Made by a program: the position numbers and the translations under genes. A stretch of 16,082 nucleotides of DNA from an uncultured Oxalobacter sp. (GTDB lineage: Bacteria; Pseudomonadota; Gammaproteobacteria; Burkholderiales; Burkholderiaceae_D). The stretch is from contig CAKRSU010000036.1 of the NCBI GenBank assembly GCA_934401755.1, positions 1 through 16,082 of the forward strand, written 5' to 3'. A model generated the notes under the pieces. It was not told the DNA's origin and searched no databases. It saw only the letters and a list, made by a program, of their open reading frames with translations. Position 1 is the first letter of the stretch. Every line of letters starts with the position of its first letter. Of this stretch, positions 7,809-15,945 are shown in pieces.

Positions 7809-9791
7809 TTAAGCCCCAAAAATATAACTTTCTGCGCCGATAATACTGTCAAGTTCGCCTCTTAAAACAAGAACATCTTCTGCTTCAATGATCATATCGG
7901 GAGTCAAAACTAATTTTGCATGATCTCTAACTAAAGCAACAATATCTGCTTTAGGCTCAGGAAAAGGAATATCGGCAACACACTGTCCAACAATGGGAGA
8001 TTCAGCAGGAACTCGAACAGAATGTAAATGTCGTGACGTATCTTCCATCGTCGTTGGATCTGTATCTCCATGAAAATACTCACGCAAATTCGCATAACGG
8101 GACAAACGAGCCGCTCTAACTCGACGCAATACTTGCTTCATTGAAACGCCACTCGCAAGCATCGCATTAGAAGCCAATACCAGTGAACACTCAATAATTT
8201 CTGGAACCACCTCATCAGCGCCAGCTGCTTTTAGTTTGTCAAAATCATTATCATCATTACATCGAGCAATAACAGGTACGTTAGGGGAAATACTTTTCGC
8301 ATAATGTAATACCCGTAAAGAAGCATCTACCATCCCTAATGTAATAATGACACAAGAAGCGCGATCAATGCCTGCCGCAATCAATGATTCACGTCGAGTG
8401 CCATCCGCATAAGATACTTTTTCTCCCGCACTTTCAGCCTTTCTAACTCGTTCAAGATCTAAATCCAGGGCATGATAAGGAATATTTTGTTCCGTTAAAA
8501 GTCTAGCAACAGTCTGTCCTGCTCGCCCAAAACCACAAATCACAACATGTTTACGCAACTGCATCGTTTGACTTGCAATTTTCGTTAATTCTAGAGAACG
8601 AAGCATCCATTGGTCACTTGAAAATAACGAAACGACTTTGTCCGCATTAAGAATAATAAATGGCGCCATTAACATGGATAACACCATTGAAGCCAAAGTT
8701 GCTTGATAAAACCAAGGTTCAATCATATTGTAATCAGCAACCTGATTGACCAAAACAAAACTAAATTCACTCGCCTGTGATAAAACCAGCGCAACCTTAA
8801 TACTAATTCCTTTTGATGCGCCAAAAAGCCTTGTCACGACAGCAGTAACCACAAATTGGAATATTAATGCCCCCACCACAATCATCAGAATGATCCACCA
8901 ACGATCCTTCACCAGACGAAGATTTAGCATCATGCCAATCGTGATAAAATATAATCCTAATAAGACATCTCGAAATGATCTAATATCAGACTCAACTTCA
9001 TTTTTATAACGGGTCTCTGCAATCAACATGCCCGCTAAAAAAGCGCCTAATTCAAGAGAAAGTCCAATTGTTTCTGTGATCCATGCCGCACCTAAAGTCA
9101 TCAAAAGCAAATTCAACATGAAAAGCTCTTGAGACCCCGTCCTTGCAACAATACTTAACCAACGCCGCATCACTTGTTTACCCAGCAAAAACATAACAGC
9201 TAATGCAAAAACAATCTTTGCAATGGTAAAACCGATATCTTTCCAAATATTGCCTGACTGAGCAGCGAGAGACGGAACTAAAATGAGCAAAATAACAATC
9301 GCTAAATCCTGGAAAAGCAAAATACCAATGACTCTGCGTCCATACTCGGTTTCAAGCTCCATCCGTTCAGCAAGCATCTTCGTCACAATTGCTGTTGAAG
9401 ATAGTGCCCACGCGCCGCCTAATGCCAATGCAGCCTGCCAAGACATGCCAAGTTCAGGAATAAAAAACGCCATAATACCTGAAACAATGATCGCCACAAT
9501 AACGGATACGGTCACTTGGGCAAACCCTAAGCCGAAAACAATTCGGCGCATCGCTAACAATTGGGAAAAAGAAAACTCTAAGCCCACCGTAAACATCAAA
9601 AAGACCACCCCGAATTCAGCCAGGCTTCTTAAAGGGGCCGCATCTCTAACAAGCCCAATCGCATAAGGGCCAATGACAACACCTACGGCCAAATACCCCA
9701 AAATGGACGGTAATTTAAAATAACGAAATGCCAATACCCCGATCACGGCGGTACTTAACATCAGCAGGACAAATTCAAGAGATGACTGCAT
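7809..9791 (-). CDS. CPA2-family potassium/proton antiporter (KefB/YbaL type)
   Basis: An inner-membrane monovalent cation:proton antiporter of 660 residues. Residues about 1-390 are a run of roughly a dozen hydrophobic segments typical of the Na+/H+ exchanger fold, including FKLPSILGYLAVGVVIGP, FGVVFLMFTVGLEFS and LELGAFLAGMLIAET. Residues about 414-530 form an RCK/TrkA-N domain with the nucleotide-binding HVVICGFGRAGQTVARLL. A TrkA-C domain fills the C-terminus (SVRVPAESPIVGQ, then EDVLVLRGE). Such proteins export K+ in exchange for H+ and are gated by ligands bound to the RCK domain. Glutathione gating, as in KefB/KefC, is possible but not shown. ATG 9791 is taken as start; a TTG two codons upstream is possible, and neither has a good ribosome binding site. 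It lies divergently next to kdsD, an arrangement I recall from Betaproteobacteria. Only five bases separate its stop from that of uvrA. Confidence 0.88.
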   Translation of the reverse strand: MQSSLEFVLLMLSTAVIGVLAFRYFKLPSILGYLAVGVVIGPYAIGLVRDAAPLRSLAEFGVVFLMFTVGLEFSFSQLLAMRRIVFGLGFAQVTVSVIVAIIVSGIMAFFIPELGMSWQAALALGGAWALSSTAIVTKMLAERMELETEYGRRVIGILLFQDLAIVILLILVPSLAAQSGNIWKDIGFTIAKIVFALAVMFLLGKQVMRRWLSIVARTGSQELFMLNLLLMTLGAAWITETIGLSLELGAFLAGMLIAETRYKNEVESDIRSFRDVLLGLYFITIGMMLNLRLVKDRWWIILMIVVGALIFQFVVTAVVTRLFGASKGISIKVALVLSQASEFSFVLVNQVADYNMIEPWFYQATLASMVLSMLMAPFIILNADKVVSLFSSDQWMLRSLELTKIASQTMQLRKHVVICGFGRAGQTVARLLTEQNIPYHALDLDLERVRKAESAGEKVSYADGTRRESLIAAGIDRASCVIITLGMVDASLRVLHYAKSISPNVPVIARCNDDNDFDKLKAAGADEVVPEIIECSLVLASNAMLASGVSMKQVLRRVRAARLSRYANLREYFHGDTDPTTMEDTSRHLHSVRVPAESPIVGQCVADIPFPEPKADIVALVRDHAKLVLTPDMIIEAEDVLVLRGELDSIIGAESYIFGA

Positions 9792-9924
9792 GGACAAAAA
9801 TAATGATTAGAAAAGTGATTAAATTTTATTTCGGCTATTATGGCGTATCTTGCTTTATATGTCCTGAAAAAAACATTATTTCTCAAAAATTAAATCATTA
9901 TTTTTATGAAAAACGAATTTTTTA

Positions 9925-9973
9925 CAAGCTCAAATGATGCTTGAATGAATATCCCCACATTTTCAGTTATACT
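9925..9973 (+). promoter_or_regulatory. Possible promoter and inverted repeat upstream of the kdsD operon
   Basis: TATACT at 9968-9973 is a good -10 box 30 bases before the kdsD start; no clear -35 box lies 16-18 bases upstream. About 25 bases further upstream is an inverted repeat, CAAGC (9925-9929) and GCTTG (9939-9943), which could be an operator or chance. The remainder of the 212-base spacer is AT-rich and presumably also holds the divergent antiporter promoter. Confidence 0.3.
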
Positions 9974-10003
9974 TCCGTCATACTTATTTAATGGACATCC
10001 GTT

Positions 10004-10993
10004 ATGTCAATTGATAAAGACCGAGCCCTAAAGCTGGCAGATGATACACTTCGTATTGAATCACAAGAAATTGAAGCACTCAGAAAACGCTTACAAACAG
10101 AAGATACCGACAGCTTTTTACAAGCGACATCTCTTTTATTGAACTGCAAAGGGCGAGTGGTTGTTTCTGGTATCGGAAAATCTGGACATATCGCTCGTAA
10201 AATTGCCGCAACAATGGCGTCAACAGGGACTCCTGCGATGTTTGTTCATCCTGCAGAAGCAATGCATGGTGATTTGGGAATGATCACTAAAGATGACGTT
10301 TTTATAGGTATCTCATATTCAGGAGAAGCCGCTGAGATTTTATCGATCGCTCCCATTATTAAACGAATGGGCACTCGTTTCATTGCTTTGACAGGAAATC
10401 CAACCTCAAGCATGGCAAAAATAGCAGATATTCATCTCAATTTGCACGTTGAGCGAGAAGCTTGCCCATTAAATCTCGCGCCAACTGCAAGTACAACGGT
10501 AACACTTGCACTAGGAGATGCATTAGCTGTTGCAACATTAGATGCGAAAGGATTTCACGAAGAAGACTTTGCTCGTTCTCATCCTGGCGGCGCTTTAGGT
10601 CGACGACTCTTAACACATGTTTCTGATGTCATGCGCACAGGAGATTCCGTTCCAGTTGTGCAGACGGGAACAAAACTGCTAGATGCCTTATTCGAAATTA
10701 CGAAAAAAGGAATTGCAATGACCGCAGTAACCGATACTAATCACCATGCTATCGGTGTATTTACAGATGGGGATTTACGCCGTTTAATTGAAAAACAGCG
10801 TAATTTATCAGAACTTGATATTGATGATGTTATGTCGAAAAACCCGAGAACAATTAGTCCTGAAAAAATGGCAGTAGAAGCCGTATCCATCATGGAAAAA
10901 TACCGGATCAATCAATTATTAGTAACCGATACAACCGGTAAACTTATCGGTGCATTACATATTCATGATTTAACCGTTGCAAAGGTCATCTGA
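10004..10993 (+). CDS. kdsD: D-arabinose 5-phosphate isomerase
   Basis: This cytoplasmic enzyme interconverts ribulose 5-phosphate and arabinose 5-phosphate, the first step toward Kdo, the sugar that links lipid A to the LPS core. At 329 residues it matches the usual length. A SIS sugar-isomerase domain covers about 35-180, with GIGKSGH at 56-62. K59, H88, E111, E152 and H193 fall at the same positions as the catalytic or metal-binding residues known from E. coli KdsD. Two CBS domains follow (about 205-265 and 270-329; MRTGDSVPVV and VMSKNPRTISPEKMAVEA), typical of this family and possibly regulatory. The gene opens a run of seven same-strand genes. Its TGA shares one base with the kdsC ATG. 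The ribosome binding site is weak (GGA about 8 bases upstream). Confidence 0.95.
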   Translation: MSIDKDRALKLADDTLRIESQEIEALRKRLQTEDTDSFLQATSLLLNCKGRVVVSGIGKSGHIARKIAATMASTGTPAMFVHPAEAMHGDLGMITKDDVFIGISYSGEAAEILSIAPIIKRMGTRFIALTGNPTSSMAKIADIHLNLHVEREACPLNLAPTASTTVTLALGDALAVATLDAKGFHEEDFARSHPGGALGRRLLTHVSDVMRTGDSVPVVQTGTKLLDALFEITKKGIAMTAVTDTNHHAIGVFTDGDLRRLIEKQRNLSELDIDDVMSKNPRTISPEKMAVEAVSIMEKYRINQLLVTDTTGKLIGALHIHDLTVAKVI

Positions 10994-11520
10994 TGGCACT
11001 TTCTTTATCTCAAAAACTCGCCAAAATAAAAATGGTCATCTTTGATGTTGACGGCGTTTTAACCGATGGCAAGATGCACTATACTCCTGACGGAGAATCC
11101 TTTAAAAGCTTTCATGTACGAGATGGGCTAGGCATCCGTTTTTTGAAACGTGCCGGAATCAAAACGGCAATTATCAGCGCAAGAAATACACCAACGACAA
11201 ATCGCCGGGCCGCAGATATTGAAATCGATCATATCATTCAAGGCGCTTTCCAAAAACAAGAAGCACTAGCATTACTCTTAGCAAAAACAGGACTGACTGC
11301 AAAAGAATGTGCCTATATCGGCGATGATATCATTGATCTCCCAGCAATTACACGAGTAGGGGTTTCTTTTGCCGTTAATAATGCACATCCTGAAGTGATT
11401 GACAGAGTGGATATTATTACTAAAAATGTCGGCGGAAACGGCGCTGTCCGAGAAGTATGCGATATTATCCTAAAAGCGACCGGTCATTATAATGCGATAC
11501 TGGAGTCTTATTTGAAATGA
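10993..11520 (+). CDS. kdsC: 3-deoxy-D-manno-octulosonate 8-phosphate phosphatase
   Basis: KdsC removes phosphate from Kdo 8-phosphate to give free Kdo for LPS inner core synthesis. This 175-residue protein is a compact C0-type HAD phosphatase, active as a tetramer in known relatives. HAD motif I is VIFDVDGVLTDG, with nucleophile D18 and acid/base D20. Motif II is the serine of TAIISARNT, and motif IV is YIGDDIIDLP. The C-terminal NVGGNGAVREVCDIIL matches the tail that reaches into the neighbouring subunit's active site. The start overlaps the kdsD stop by one base (TGATG), and the stop overlaps the lptC start by four (ATGA), so the three are almost certainly translated in a coupled way. KdsA and KdsB are not in the window. 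Confidence 0.95.
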   Translation: MALSLSQKLAKIKMVIFDVDGVLTDGKMHYTPDGESFKSFHVRDGLGIRFLKRAGIKTAIISARNTPTTNRRAADIEIDHIIQGAFQKQEALALLLAKTGLTAKECAYIGDDIIDLPAITRVGVSFAVNNAHPEVIDRVDIITKNVGGNGAVREVCDIILKATGHYNAILESYLK

Positions 11521-12212
11521 ATACTGGATCAAAATCTGCAATGCGCAGAAATGCAGTTATTCTATTAGTCATTGCTATTGCCTTAGTCCTTGGCAGTATG
11601 TGGATTAATATGGTTCTCAAAAAGAACGCGCTAAAAGATATCCCAGATATTGAACGCACAGCACCTGACTATACCGTTGAAAACTTCAGGTACTTTCGTT
11701 TTCTAAATGATGGAACACCCCAATATGAAGCAATTGGAAAAAAACTAACTCATTATCCTTCAAATGATATTTATAAAATTGAGGATCCGCTTGTCTTCAC
11801 ATTAGGTGGTCAAAAGCAATTGCAAACAATTAAAGCAAATGATGCATTAATTGAGGATTTCAATACCAAAATTCACCTTTCAAACAATGTTGAAATGGAA
11901 GAAGAAGGGATTGGAAATAAAGCCTCTAAAAAATTAAATACCGAATATCTTCTCATTTATCCTGATGAAGAAATTGCAACGACTGATAAAGCAGTTAAGA
12001 TTGTGCAAGGCAAAAATACGATGACAGGTATTGGAATGACCGCAAATAGTGCCACAAAAGAATTAGAAATGCATGGCAGAGTTCATATTACCTTATACCC
12101 TAATGGGGATAAAGCAACAAAACCAGTATCTGACAAAGCACCGACACAATATTCCTCCACGCTTACAGAAACAACACAACCTCCTCAACGTATCAAAGTT
12201 CAGTTGGATTGA
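11517..12212 (+). CDS. lptC: LPS export protein LptC (bitopic inner-membrane anchor)
   Basis: LptC receives LPS from the LptB2FG extractor and passes it to LptA across the periplasm. Of its 231 residues, the first 11 are positively charged, then one membrane segment (about 13-33, AVILLVIAIALVLGSMWINM) anchors a periplasmic beta-jellyroll domain. The recognisable stretch is YTVENFRYFRFLNDGTPQYEAIGKKLTHYP, followed by repeating beta-strands (VEMEEE, ATTDKAVKIVQGKNTMTGIGMTANSATKELEMHGRVHI), the usual LptC ending. It is longer than the roughly 190-residue E. coli protein, largely because of a Ser/Thr/Pro-rich tail after residue 195. LptC sequences are poorly conserved, so position between kdsC and lptA is strong supporting evidence. 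It overlaps kdsC by four bases and lies three bases before lptA. Confidence 0.9.
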   Translation: MNTGSKSAMRRNAVILLVIAIALVLGSMWINMVLKKNALKDIPDIERTAPDYTVENFRYFRFLNDGTPQYEAIGKKLTHYPSNDIYKIEDPLVFTLGGQKQLQTIKANDALIEDFNTKIHLSNNVEMEEEGIGNKASKKLNTEYLLIYPDEEIATTDKAVKIVQGKNTMTGIGMTANSATKELEMHGRVHITLYPNGDKATKPVSDKAPTQYSSTLTETTQPPQRIKVQLD

Positions 12213-12215
12213 ACC

Positions 12216-12785
12216 ATGAATAAGAATTTCATTAAAGCTTCTCTTTTCTGTCTATGTATGGCGCTATCTTTTGGAGCCTCTGCCGAAAAAGCCGATTCCA
12301 AAAAACCAACAAACATTGAAGCCGATCAAATGAACTCAGATGATGTGAACCAAATCACCATCTTCACCGGCAATGTCGTCATTACAAAAGGAACAATTCT
12401 CATTAAAGCCGGTCAAGCGAAAATTGTTGAAGATCCAGAAGGTTATCGTTACGTCACATTATATGCGGCACCAGGTCAACTCGCTTCTATGCGACAAAAA
12501 TTAGACAGCGGTCCCAATCAATGGATGGAAGGTTATGGTAAACGCATTGAGTATAATGATCGAGATGAAGTTGCTCAATTCTTTACCGAAGCCCGCGGTA
12601 AAAAACTAGAAGGAACACGTATCATAGAAGATATTTCGGGAGAATATCTCTCTTATGATTCTAAAACAGAGTACTACAGTGCTTTTAATACAAATGAAGG
12701 CTTTTCTAGAGCGGGTGCTGGGCGTGTTAGAGCCGTCATCCAACCCAAAAACCAATCCTCTTCATCCAAAAAGGCAAAGCAATGA
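12216..12785 (+). CDS. lptA: Periplasmic LPS bridge protein LptA
   Basis: LptA molecules stack end to end to form the periplasmic bridge carrying LPS from LptC to LptD at the outer membrane. The 189-residue precursor has a Sec signal peptide: MNKNFIKA, a hydrophobic core LFCLCMALSFGA and a likely cleavage after ASA (residue 23). The mature domain is an OstA-like beta-jellyroll beginning PTNIEADQMNSDDVNQITIFTGNVVITKGTI, which is the classic LptA opening. It continues with IKAGQAKIVEDPEGYRYVTLYAAPGQLASMRQK. The C-terminus after residue 178 is a short, basic, serine-rich tail. No good ribosome binding site precedes the ATG, which lies three bases after the lptC stop, so re-initiation by ribosomes finishing lptC is likely. 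The stop overlaps lptB by four bases. Confidence 0.95.
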   Translation: MNKNFIKASLFCLCMALSFGASAEKADSKKPTNIEADQMNSDDVNQITIFTGNVVITKGTILIKAGQAKIVEDPEGYRYVTLYAAPGQLASMRQKLDSGPNQWMEGYGKRIEYNDRDEVAQFFTEARGKKLEGTRIIEDISGEYLSYDSKTEYYSAFNTNEGFSRAGAGRVRAVIQPKNQSSSSKKAKQ

Positions 12786-13528
12786 CTATCAGTAAACTGA
12801 CTGTCACTGGTCTTCAAAAGACCTATGGCAAACGAACTGTCGTATCTAATGTATCGATTAATGTCTCTAGCGGTGAAGTTGTTGGATTACTCGGTCCCAA
12901 TGGTGCAGGGAAAACAACTTCTTTTTACATGATTGTTGGTTTACTTCCCGCAGAAAAAGGGAAAATTGAACTTGATAATCAAGATCTCACCCACTTACCG
13001 ATTCATAAACGCGCTCGAATGGGGCTTTCTTATTTGCCTCAAGAAGCCTCTGTTTTCCGCAAACTTAATGTAGAAGACAATATCAAAGCTGTTTTGGAAC
13101 TTCAACGTGATGAGAATGGAAAATTACTCAGTAAAGACGAAATTAATCGCCGATTAGATGGTTTGCTTGATGAACTGCAGATCGGCTACCTACGTGAAAA
13201 TTCTGCTTTATCCTTGTCTGGCGGTGAACGTCGGCGTGTCGAAATTGCTCGCGCCCTAGCAACCAATCCACGCTTTATTTTACTGGATGAACCTTTTGCA
13301 GGAATTGATCCTATTGCTGTAATTGAAATTCAACGAATTGTCCGCTTTTTAAAAGACAGAGGTATTGGCGTTTTAATCACAGACCATAATGTTCGTGAAA
13401 CATTAGGGATTTGTGATCGTGCTTATATCGTCAATGCAGGGACTATTTTGGCAAGCGGGCATCCTGAAGATATTATCCAAAATGAGTCTGTTCGACAAAT
13501 CTATTTAGGCGAAAATTTCAAGATGTAA
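12782..13528 (+). CDS. lptB: LPS export ABC transporter ATPase LptB
   Basis: LptB is the cytoplasmic ATPase dimer that powers LPS extraction by LptFG. At 248 residues the length is normal. Visible motifs in order are Walker A GPNGAGKTTS (38-47), the Q-loop in YLPQEASVFRKL, the ABC signature LSGGERRRVEIARAL, Walker B FILLDEPFAGIDP and the H-loop in ITDHNVRETL. The C-terminal ASGHPEDIIQNESVRQIYLGENF, ending in YLG(E/D)xF, is diagnostic of LptB rather than other small ABC ATPases such as LivF. It overlaps lptA by four bases (ATGA). LptF and LptG are not in the window; they normally form a separate locus. Confidence 0.96.
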   Translation: MTISKLTVTGLQKTYGKRTVVSNVSINVSSGEVVGLLGPNGAGKTTSFYMIVGLLPAEKGKIELDNQDLTHLPIHKRARMGLSYLPQEASVFRKLNVEDNIKAVLELQRDENGKLLSKDEINRRLDGLLDELQIGYLRENSALSLSGGERRRVEIARALATNPRFILLDEPFAGIDPIAVIEIQRIVRFLKDRGIGVLITDHNVRETLGICDRAYIVNAGTILASGHPEDIIQNESVRQIYLGENFKM

Positions 13529-13541
13529 ACAAAAGCAGGTT

Positions 13542-15029
13542 ATGAAGCAAAAACTGCAAGCTCGTCTTTCACAACATTTCTCCTTAACGCCACAGTTGCA
13601 GCAATCTATCAAACTGCTGCAACTATCGAGCATTGAATTAAACGAAGAAATTGAACGAATTTTAGAAGAAAATCCGCTTTTAGAACGTTTAGATGACCCT
13701 CTCCTTAATACAACACGATTTCAAGGTGATGGCAGTTTAATTCGACAACAATCTTTAGCACAAGATAATCCAACAGCGAGTCTGACACATGATCCGCAAT
13801 CAGAGATTCCTTTAGAACACGATGACTTTTCTCATTCACTAGAACATGCTGATTTTATGGCTCAAGAAAGTCAGCATTGGGAAGGGATTACAATGCCCGA
13901 CCGACAGCAAGATGATGAGCAGTATCGTCCTCAATTGGAAGCGCCTCCAGAAACATTAAAAGATCATCTTCACGCACAACTTCAGCTAGAAATTCATAAT
14001 CATCGACAACGCGTGCTCGTTGAATTATTAATTGATGCTTTGGATACGAATGGTTATCTCCTCGAATCCTTAGATGAGATATTAGATTGGCTGCCTAAAG
14101 AACTACAAGTGAGTCACCAAGAACTTGAAGAGGCCTTGATTTGTTTACAATCTTTTGAGCCCGCAGGTGTTGGCGCCAGAAATAGTACAGAATGCCTAGC
14201 TTTACAAATCAAAGTAATGCCGGATATTCCTTTTATCATTCGACGCTATGCATTAGCCGTTGTTGAAAATCATTTAAAAACATTTGCCCAACGAGATTTT
14301 GCAAAAATAAAAAAAGCCATTAAGTGTGATGATGAAGATTTAATGGCAATCCATAAAGTCATTCAAAATTGCAATCCACACCCTGGTTCTGCCTATGCAA
14401 CCGATACAGCAGATACGGTCATCCCAGAAATAATTGTCATCAAAAAATCAGATGGGCTATGGCATGCCGAATTAAATCCTGATGCGATTCCTAATATCCA
14501 AATTAACCGACTCTATAGCAACATTTTAAAAAGTTCATCCAATAAATCCTCACTAAACACGCGGTTTCAAGAAGCAAAATGGCTCATTAAAAACATTACT
14601 CAGCGATTTGATACCATCTTAAAAGTTGCAGAAGCAATTATTGAACAACAACAAAATTTCTTCACTTCAGGTCCTGCATCAATGAGACCTCTTGTATTAC
14701 GCGAAATTGCTGATACACTAGGGTTACATGAAAGTACAATTTCTCGAGTAACAACTCAGAAATTTATGATGACGCCTTTGGGAATTTTCGAACTGAAATA
14801 TTTTTTTGGAAGTCATCTAACAATAGAAGGAGGTGGCGAAGCGTCTTCAACCGCAATTCGCGAAAAAATTCGGCAATTAATTGCCTCTGAAGACAAGAAA
14901 AAACCCTATTCTGATAATAAAATTGCGCAGATTCTTGAAAAGGACGGTTTAGTCATTGCTCGAAGAACAATTGCAAAATACCGAGATATTCTAAAAATTC
15001 CACCAGCAAGTCTGCGTAAGAATCTCTAG
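13542..15029 (+). CDS. rpoN: RNA polymerase sigma-54 factor
   Basis: Sigma-54 directs RNA polymerase to -24/-12 promoters that need an AAA+ enhancer-binding activator. The 495-residue protein has all three regions. Region I is the glutamine- and leucine-rich N-terminus KLQARLSQHFSLTPQLQQSIKLLQLSSIELNEEI, which contacts activators and polymerase. Region II is acidic and variable (about 55-130). The core-binding domain spans about 130-320, with SFEPAGVGARN. The helix-turn-helix starts around 385 (LREIADTLGLHESTISRVT) and is followed by GIFELKYFF. The RpoN box ARRTIAKYRDIL starts at residue 473 and differs from the classic form only by conservative changes. The gene starts 13 bases after lptB with a modest AGG ribosome binding site. 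Placement downstream of lptB and upstream of hpf is usual in Beta- and Gammaproteobacteria. Confidence 0.96.
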   Translation: MKQKLQARLSQHFSLTPQLQQSIKLLQLSSIELNEEIERILEENPLLERLDDPLLNTTRFQGDGSLIRQQSLAQDNPTASLTHDPQSEIPLEHDDFSHSLEHADFMAQESQHWEGITMPDRQQDDEQYRPQLEAPPETLKDHLHAQLQLEIHNHRQRVLVELLIDALDTNGYLLESLDEILDWLPKELQVSHQELEEALICLQSFEPAGVGARNSTECLALQIKVMPDIPFIIRRYALAVVENHLKTFAQRDFAKIKKAIKCDDEDLMAIHKVIQNCNPHPGSAYATDTADTVIPEIIVIKKSDGLWHAELNPDAIPNIQINRLYSNILKSSSNKSSLNTRFQEAKWLIKNITQRFDTILKVAEAIIEQQQNFFTSGPASMRPLVLREIADTLGLHESTISRVTTQKFMMTPLGIFELKYFFGSHLTIEGGGEASSTAIREKIRQLIASEDKKKPYSDNKIAQILEKDGLVIARRTIAKYRDILKIPPASLRKNL

Positions 15030-15036
15030 CGTAGTC

Positions 15037-15060
15037 CCCGAATGTTATAGCATACGGGAT
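15037..15060 (+). other. Small hairpin between rpoN and hpf
   Basis: CCCG (15038-15041) pairs with CGGG (15056-15059), and ATG (15043-15045) pairs with CAT (15052-15054), leaving one A-A mismatch and a six-base loop. No U run follows, so it is unlikely to be a full terminator. It could slow read-through or serve as an mRNA processing or stability element between the two genes. Confidence 0.25.
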
Positions 15061-15087
15061 GATTGGTGCAATATTAAGGAGAATTTT

Positions 15088-15429
15088 ATGAACCTGACCA
15101 TTAGCGGACACCATCTTGAAATTACCCCAGCTATTCGCAGTCATGTTGAATCCAAATTAGATCGCATGAAACGAAATTTTGAAGGCGTCATCGATATTAC
15201 CGTTTTGCTGGCTGTTGACAATATTTCGGACAAAGAAAAACGGCAACGAGCAGAAATCAGGATGAATCTCTCTGGAAAAACTTTGCACGCTGAAAGTACT
15301 GGCCAGGATATTTATGCTGCTATCGATACGTTGATGGATAAAGTTGATCGACAACTTGTTAAAGCAAAAGAAAAAATCCGAAATCATACTCGAGATTCAA
15401 TTAAAGGAACGGCAGCACGCCAAGACTAA
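15088..15429 (+). CDS. hpf: Ribosome hibernation promoting factor, short form
   Basis: Hpf binds the decoding region of the small ribosomal subunit in starved or stationary cells and promotes inactive 100S dimers. The 113-residue protein is one Ribosomal_S30AE domain: MNLTISGHHLEITPAIRSHVESKLDRM at the start and ESTGQDIYAAIDTLMDKVDRQLVKAKEK near the end, forming the beta-alpha-beta-beta-beta-alpha fold. The basic residues expected to touch 16S rRNA are present. There is no C-terminal dimerisation domain, so this is the short form typical of Beta- and Gammaproteobacteria. The ribosome binding site is the strongest in the right half of the window (AAGGAG, seven bases upstream), so it can be expressed far more strongly than rpoN. 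It lies 58 bases after rpoN, and a clear terminator follows. Confidence 0.95.
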   Translation: MNLTISGHHLEITPAIRSHVESKLDRMKRNFEGVIDITVLLAVDNISDKEKRQRAEIRMNLSGKTLHAESTGQDIYAAIDTLMDKVDRQLVKAKEKIRNHTRDSIKGTAARQD

Positions 15430-15446
15430 TTCATCCATTGCATGAT

Positions 15447-15474
15447 AAAAGCGCGGTTTAACGCTGCGCTTTTT
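15447..15474 (+). terminator. Rho-independent terminator after hpf
   Basis: AAAAGCGC (15447-15454) pairs with GCGCTTTT (15466-15473), closing an 11-base loop, followed by further T and AATTT. An inner AGCG/CGCT pairing can compete. It lies 17 bases past the hpf stop and should end the kdsD-hpf transcript, so the next gene probably needs its own promoter. Confidence 0.8.
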
Positions 15475-15534
15475 AATTTGGTTACCCCTTATAACTTATT
15501 TGCTAACATTCATTGATTAAGAAAGGATTTCATA

Positions 15535-15759
15535 TTGTCTACCCCAAAAGGCATTCATAAGATGTTTGAGAACATTCAAAACGACCTTGCCAAACAACCA
15601 TCAGAAGATATTCAAGCAATTGTTATTTATTCCACGGCAGACAACATAATTAGTATTGCACATACTGAAGATGAAGCTCGCTGTAACGAACTACTGGAAA
15701 TGGCAACTCAAGCTCTATCATCTCGAACGATTCGCTCTCCCAATACTCCTTTACAATAA
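15535..15759 (+). CDS. Small protein of unknown function, TTG start
   Basis: I do not recognise a family for this 74-residue protein. It is predicted soluble, with no signal peptide or membrane segment. Residues about 5-20 (KGIHKMFENIQNDLAK) look helical, 25-42 (DIQAIVIYSTADNIISIAHT) look like two beta-strands, and 44-62 (EDEARCNELLEMATQALSS) look helical, so it could be a small alpha-beta-beta-alpha domain. The start is TTG 15535: AAGGA lies seven bases upstream, an ideal distance, whereas the first ATG (codon 10) has no such site. The good ribosome binding site and balanced composition argue for a real gene. It sits where ptsN or hprK is often found after hpf, but resembles neither. It is separated from hpf by a terminator. 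No clear promoter or terminator of its own was identified. Confidence 0.6.
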   Translation: MSTPKGIHKMFENIQNDLAKQPSEDIQAIVIYSTADNIISIAHTEDEARCNELLEMATQALSSRTIRSPNTPLQ

Positions 15760-15783
15760 TCATTGATTCCCCTGCTCGATCCT

Positions 15784-15812
15784 AAAAAAACAGTACTTCG
15801 GTAAAACTATTG
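15784..15812 (-). terminator. Possible terminator for the minus-strand gene at the right edge
   Basis: Read on the minus strand, bases 15812-15791 fold with a CGAA tetraloop and a stem of about eight pairs interrupted by a three-U bulge. Seven T follow directly (15790-15784). The position, about 70 bases past the nearest minus-strand stop, fits. The bulge makes it weaker than a textbook example. Confidence 0.4.
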
Positions 15813-15945
15813 ATATTATTCTTTCTCATACCCGATCTTCCCTACTAAAGGTAAAAGATATTTATTATCCATTTCTTGCAATCAATTTTTATAGCGAACA
15901 AAATCATATCCTAGCCATAATTGAGGTCTAACGATATATTCTTTT

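Noticed and set aside
9283..9666. 127-codon plus-strand open frame inside the antiporter gene
   Set aside because: It is the antisense shadow of a clearly conserved membrane protein, and its residues show no family features or ribosome binding site.
10993..11010. TGGCAC at the kdsC start as a sigma-54 (-24) element
   Set aside because: The matching -12 TTGCA is absent at the required spacing, and the bases are explained by the kdsC start codons.
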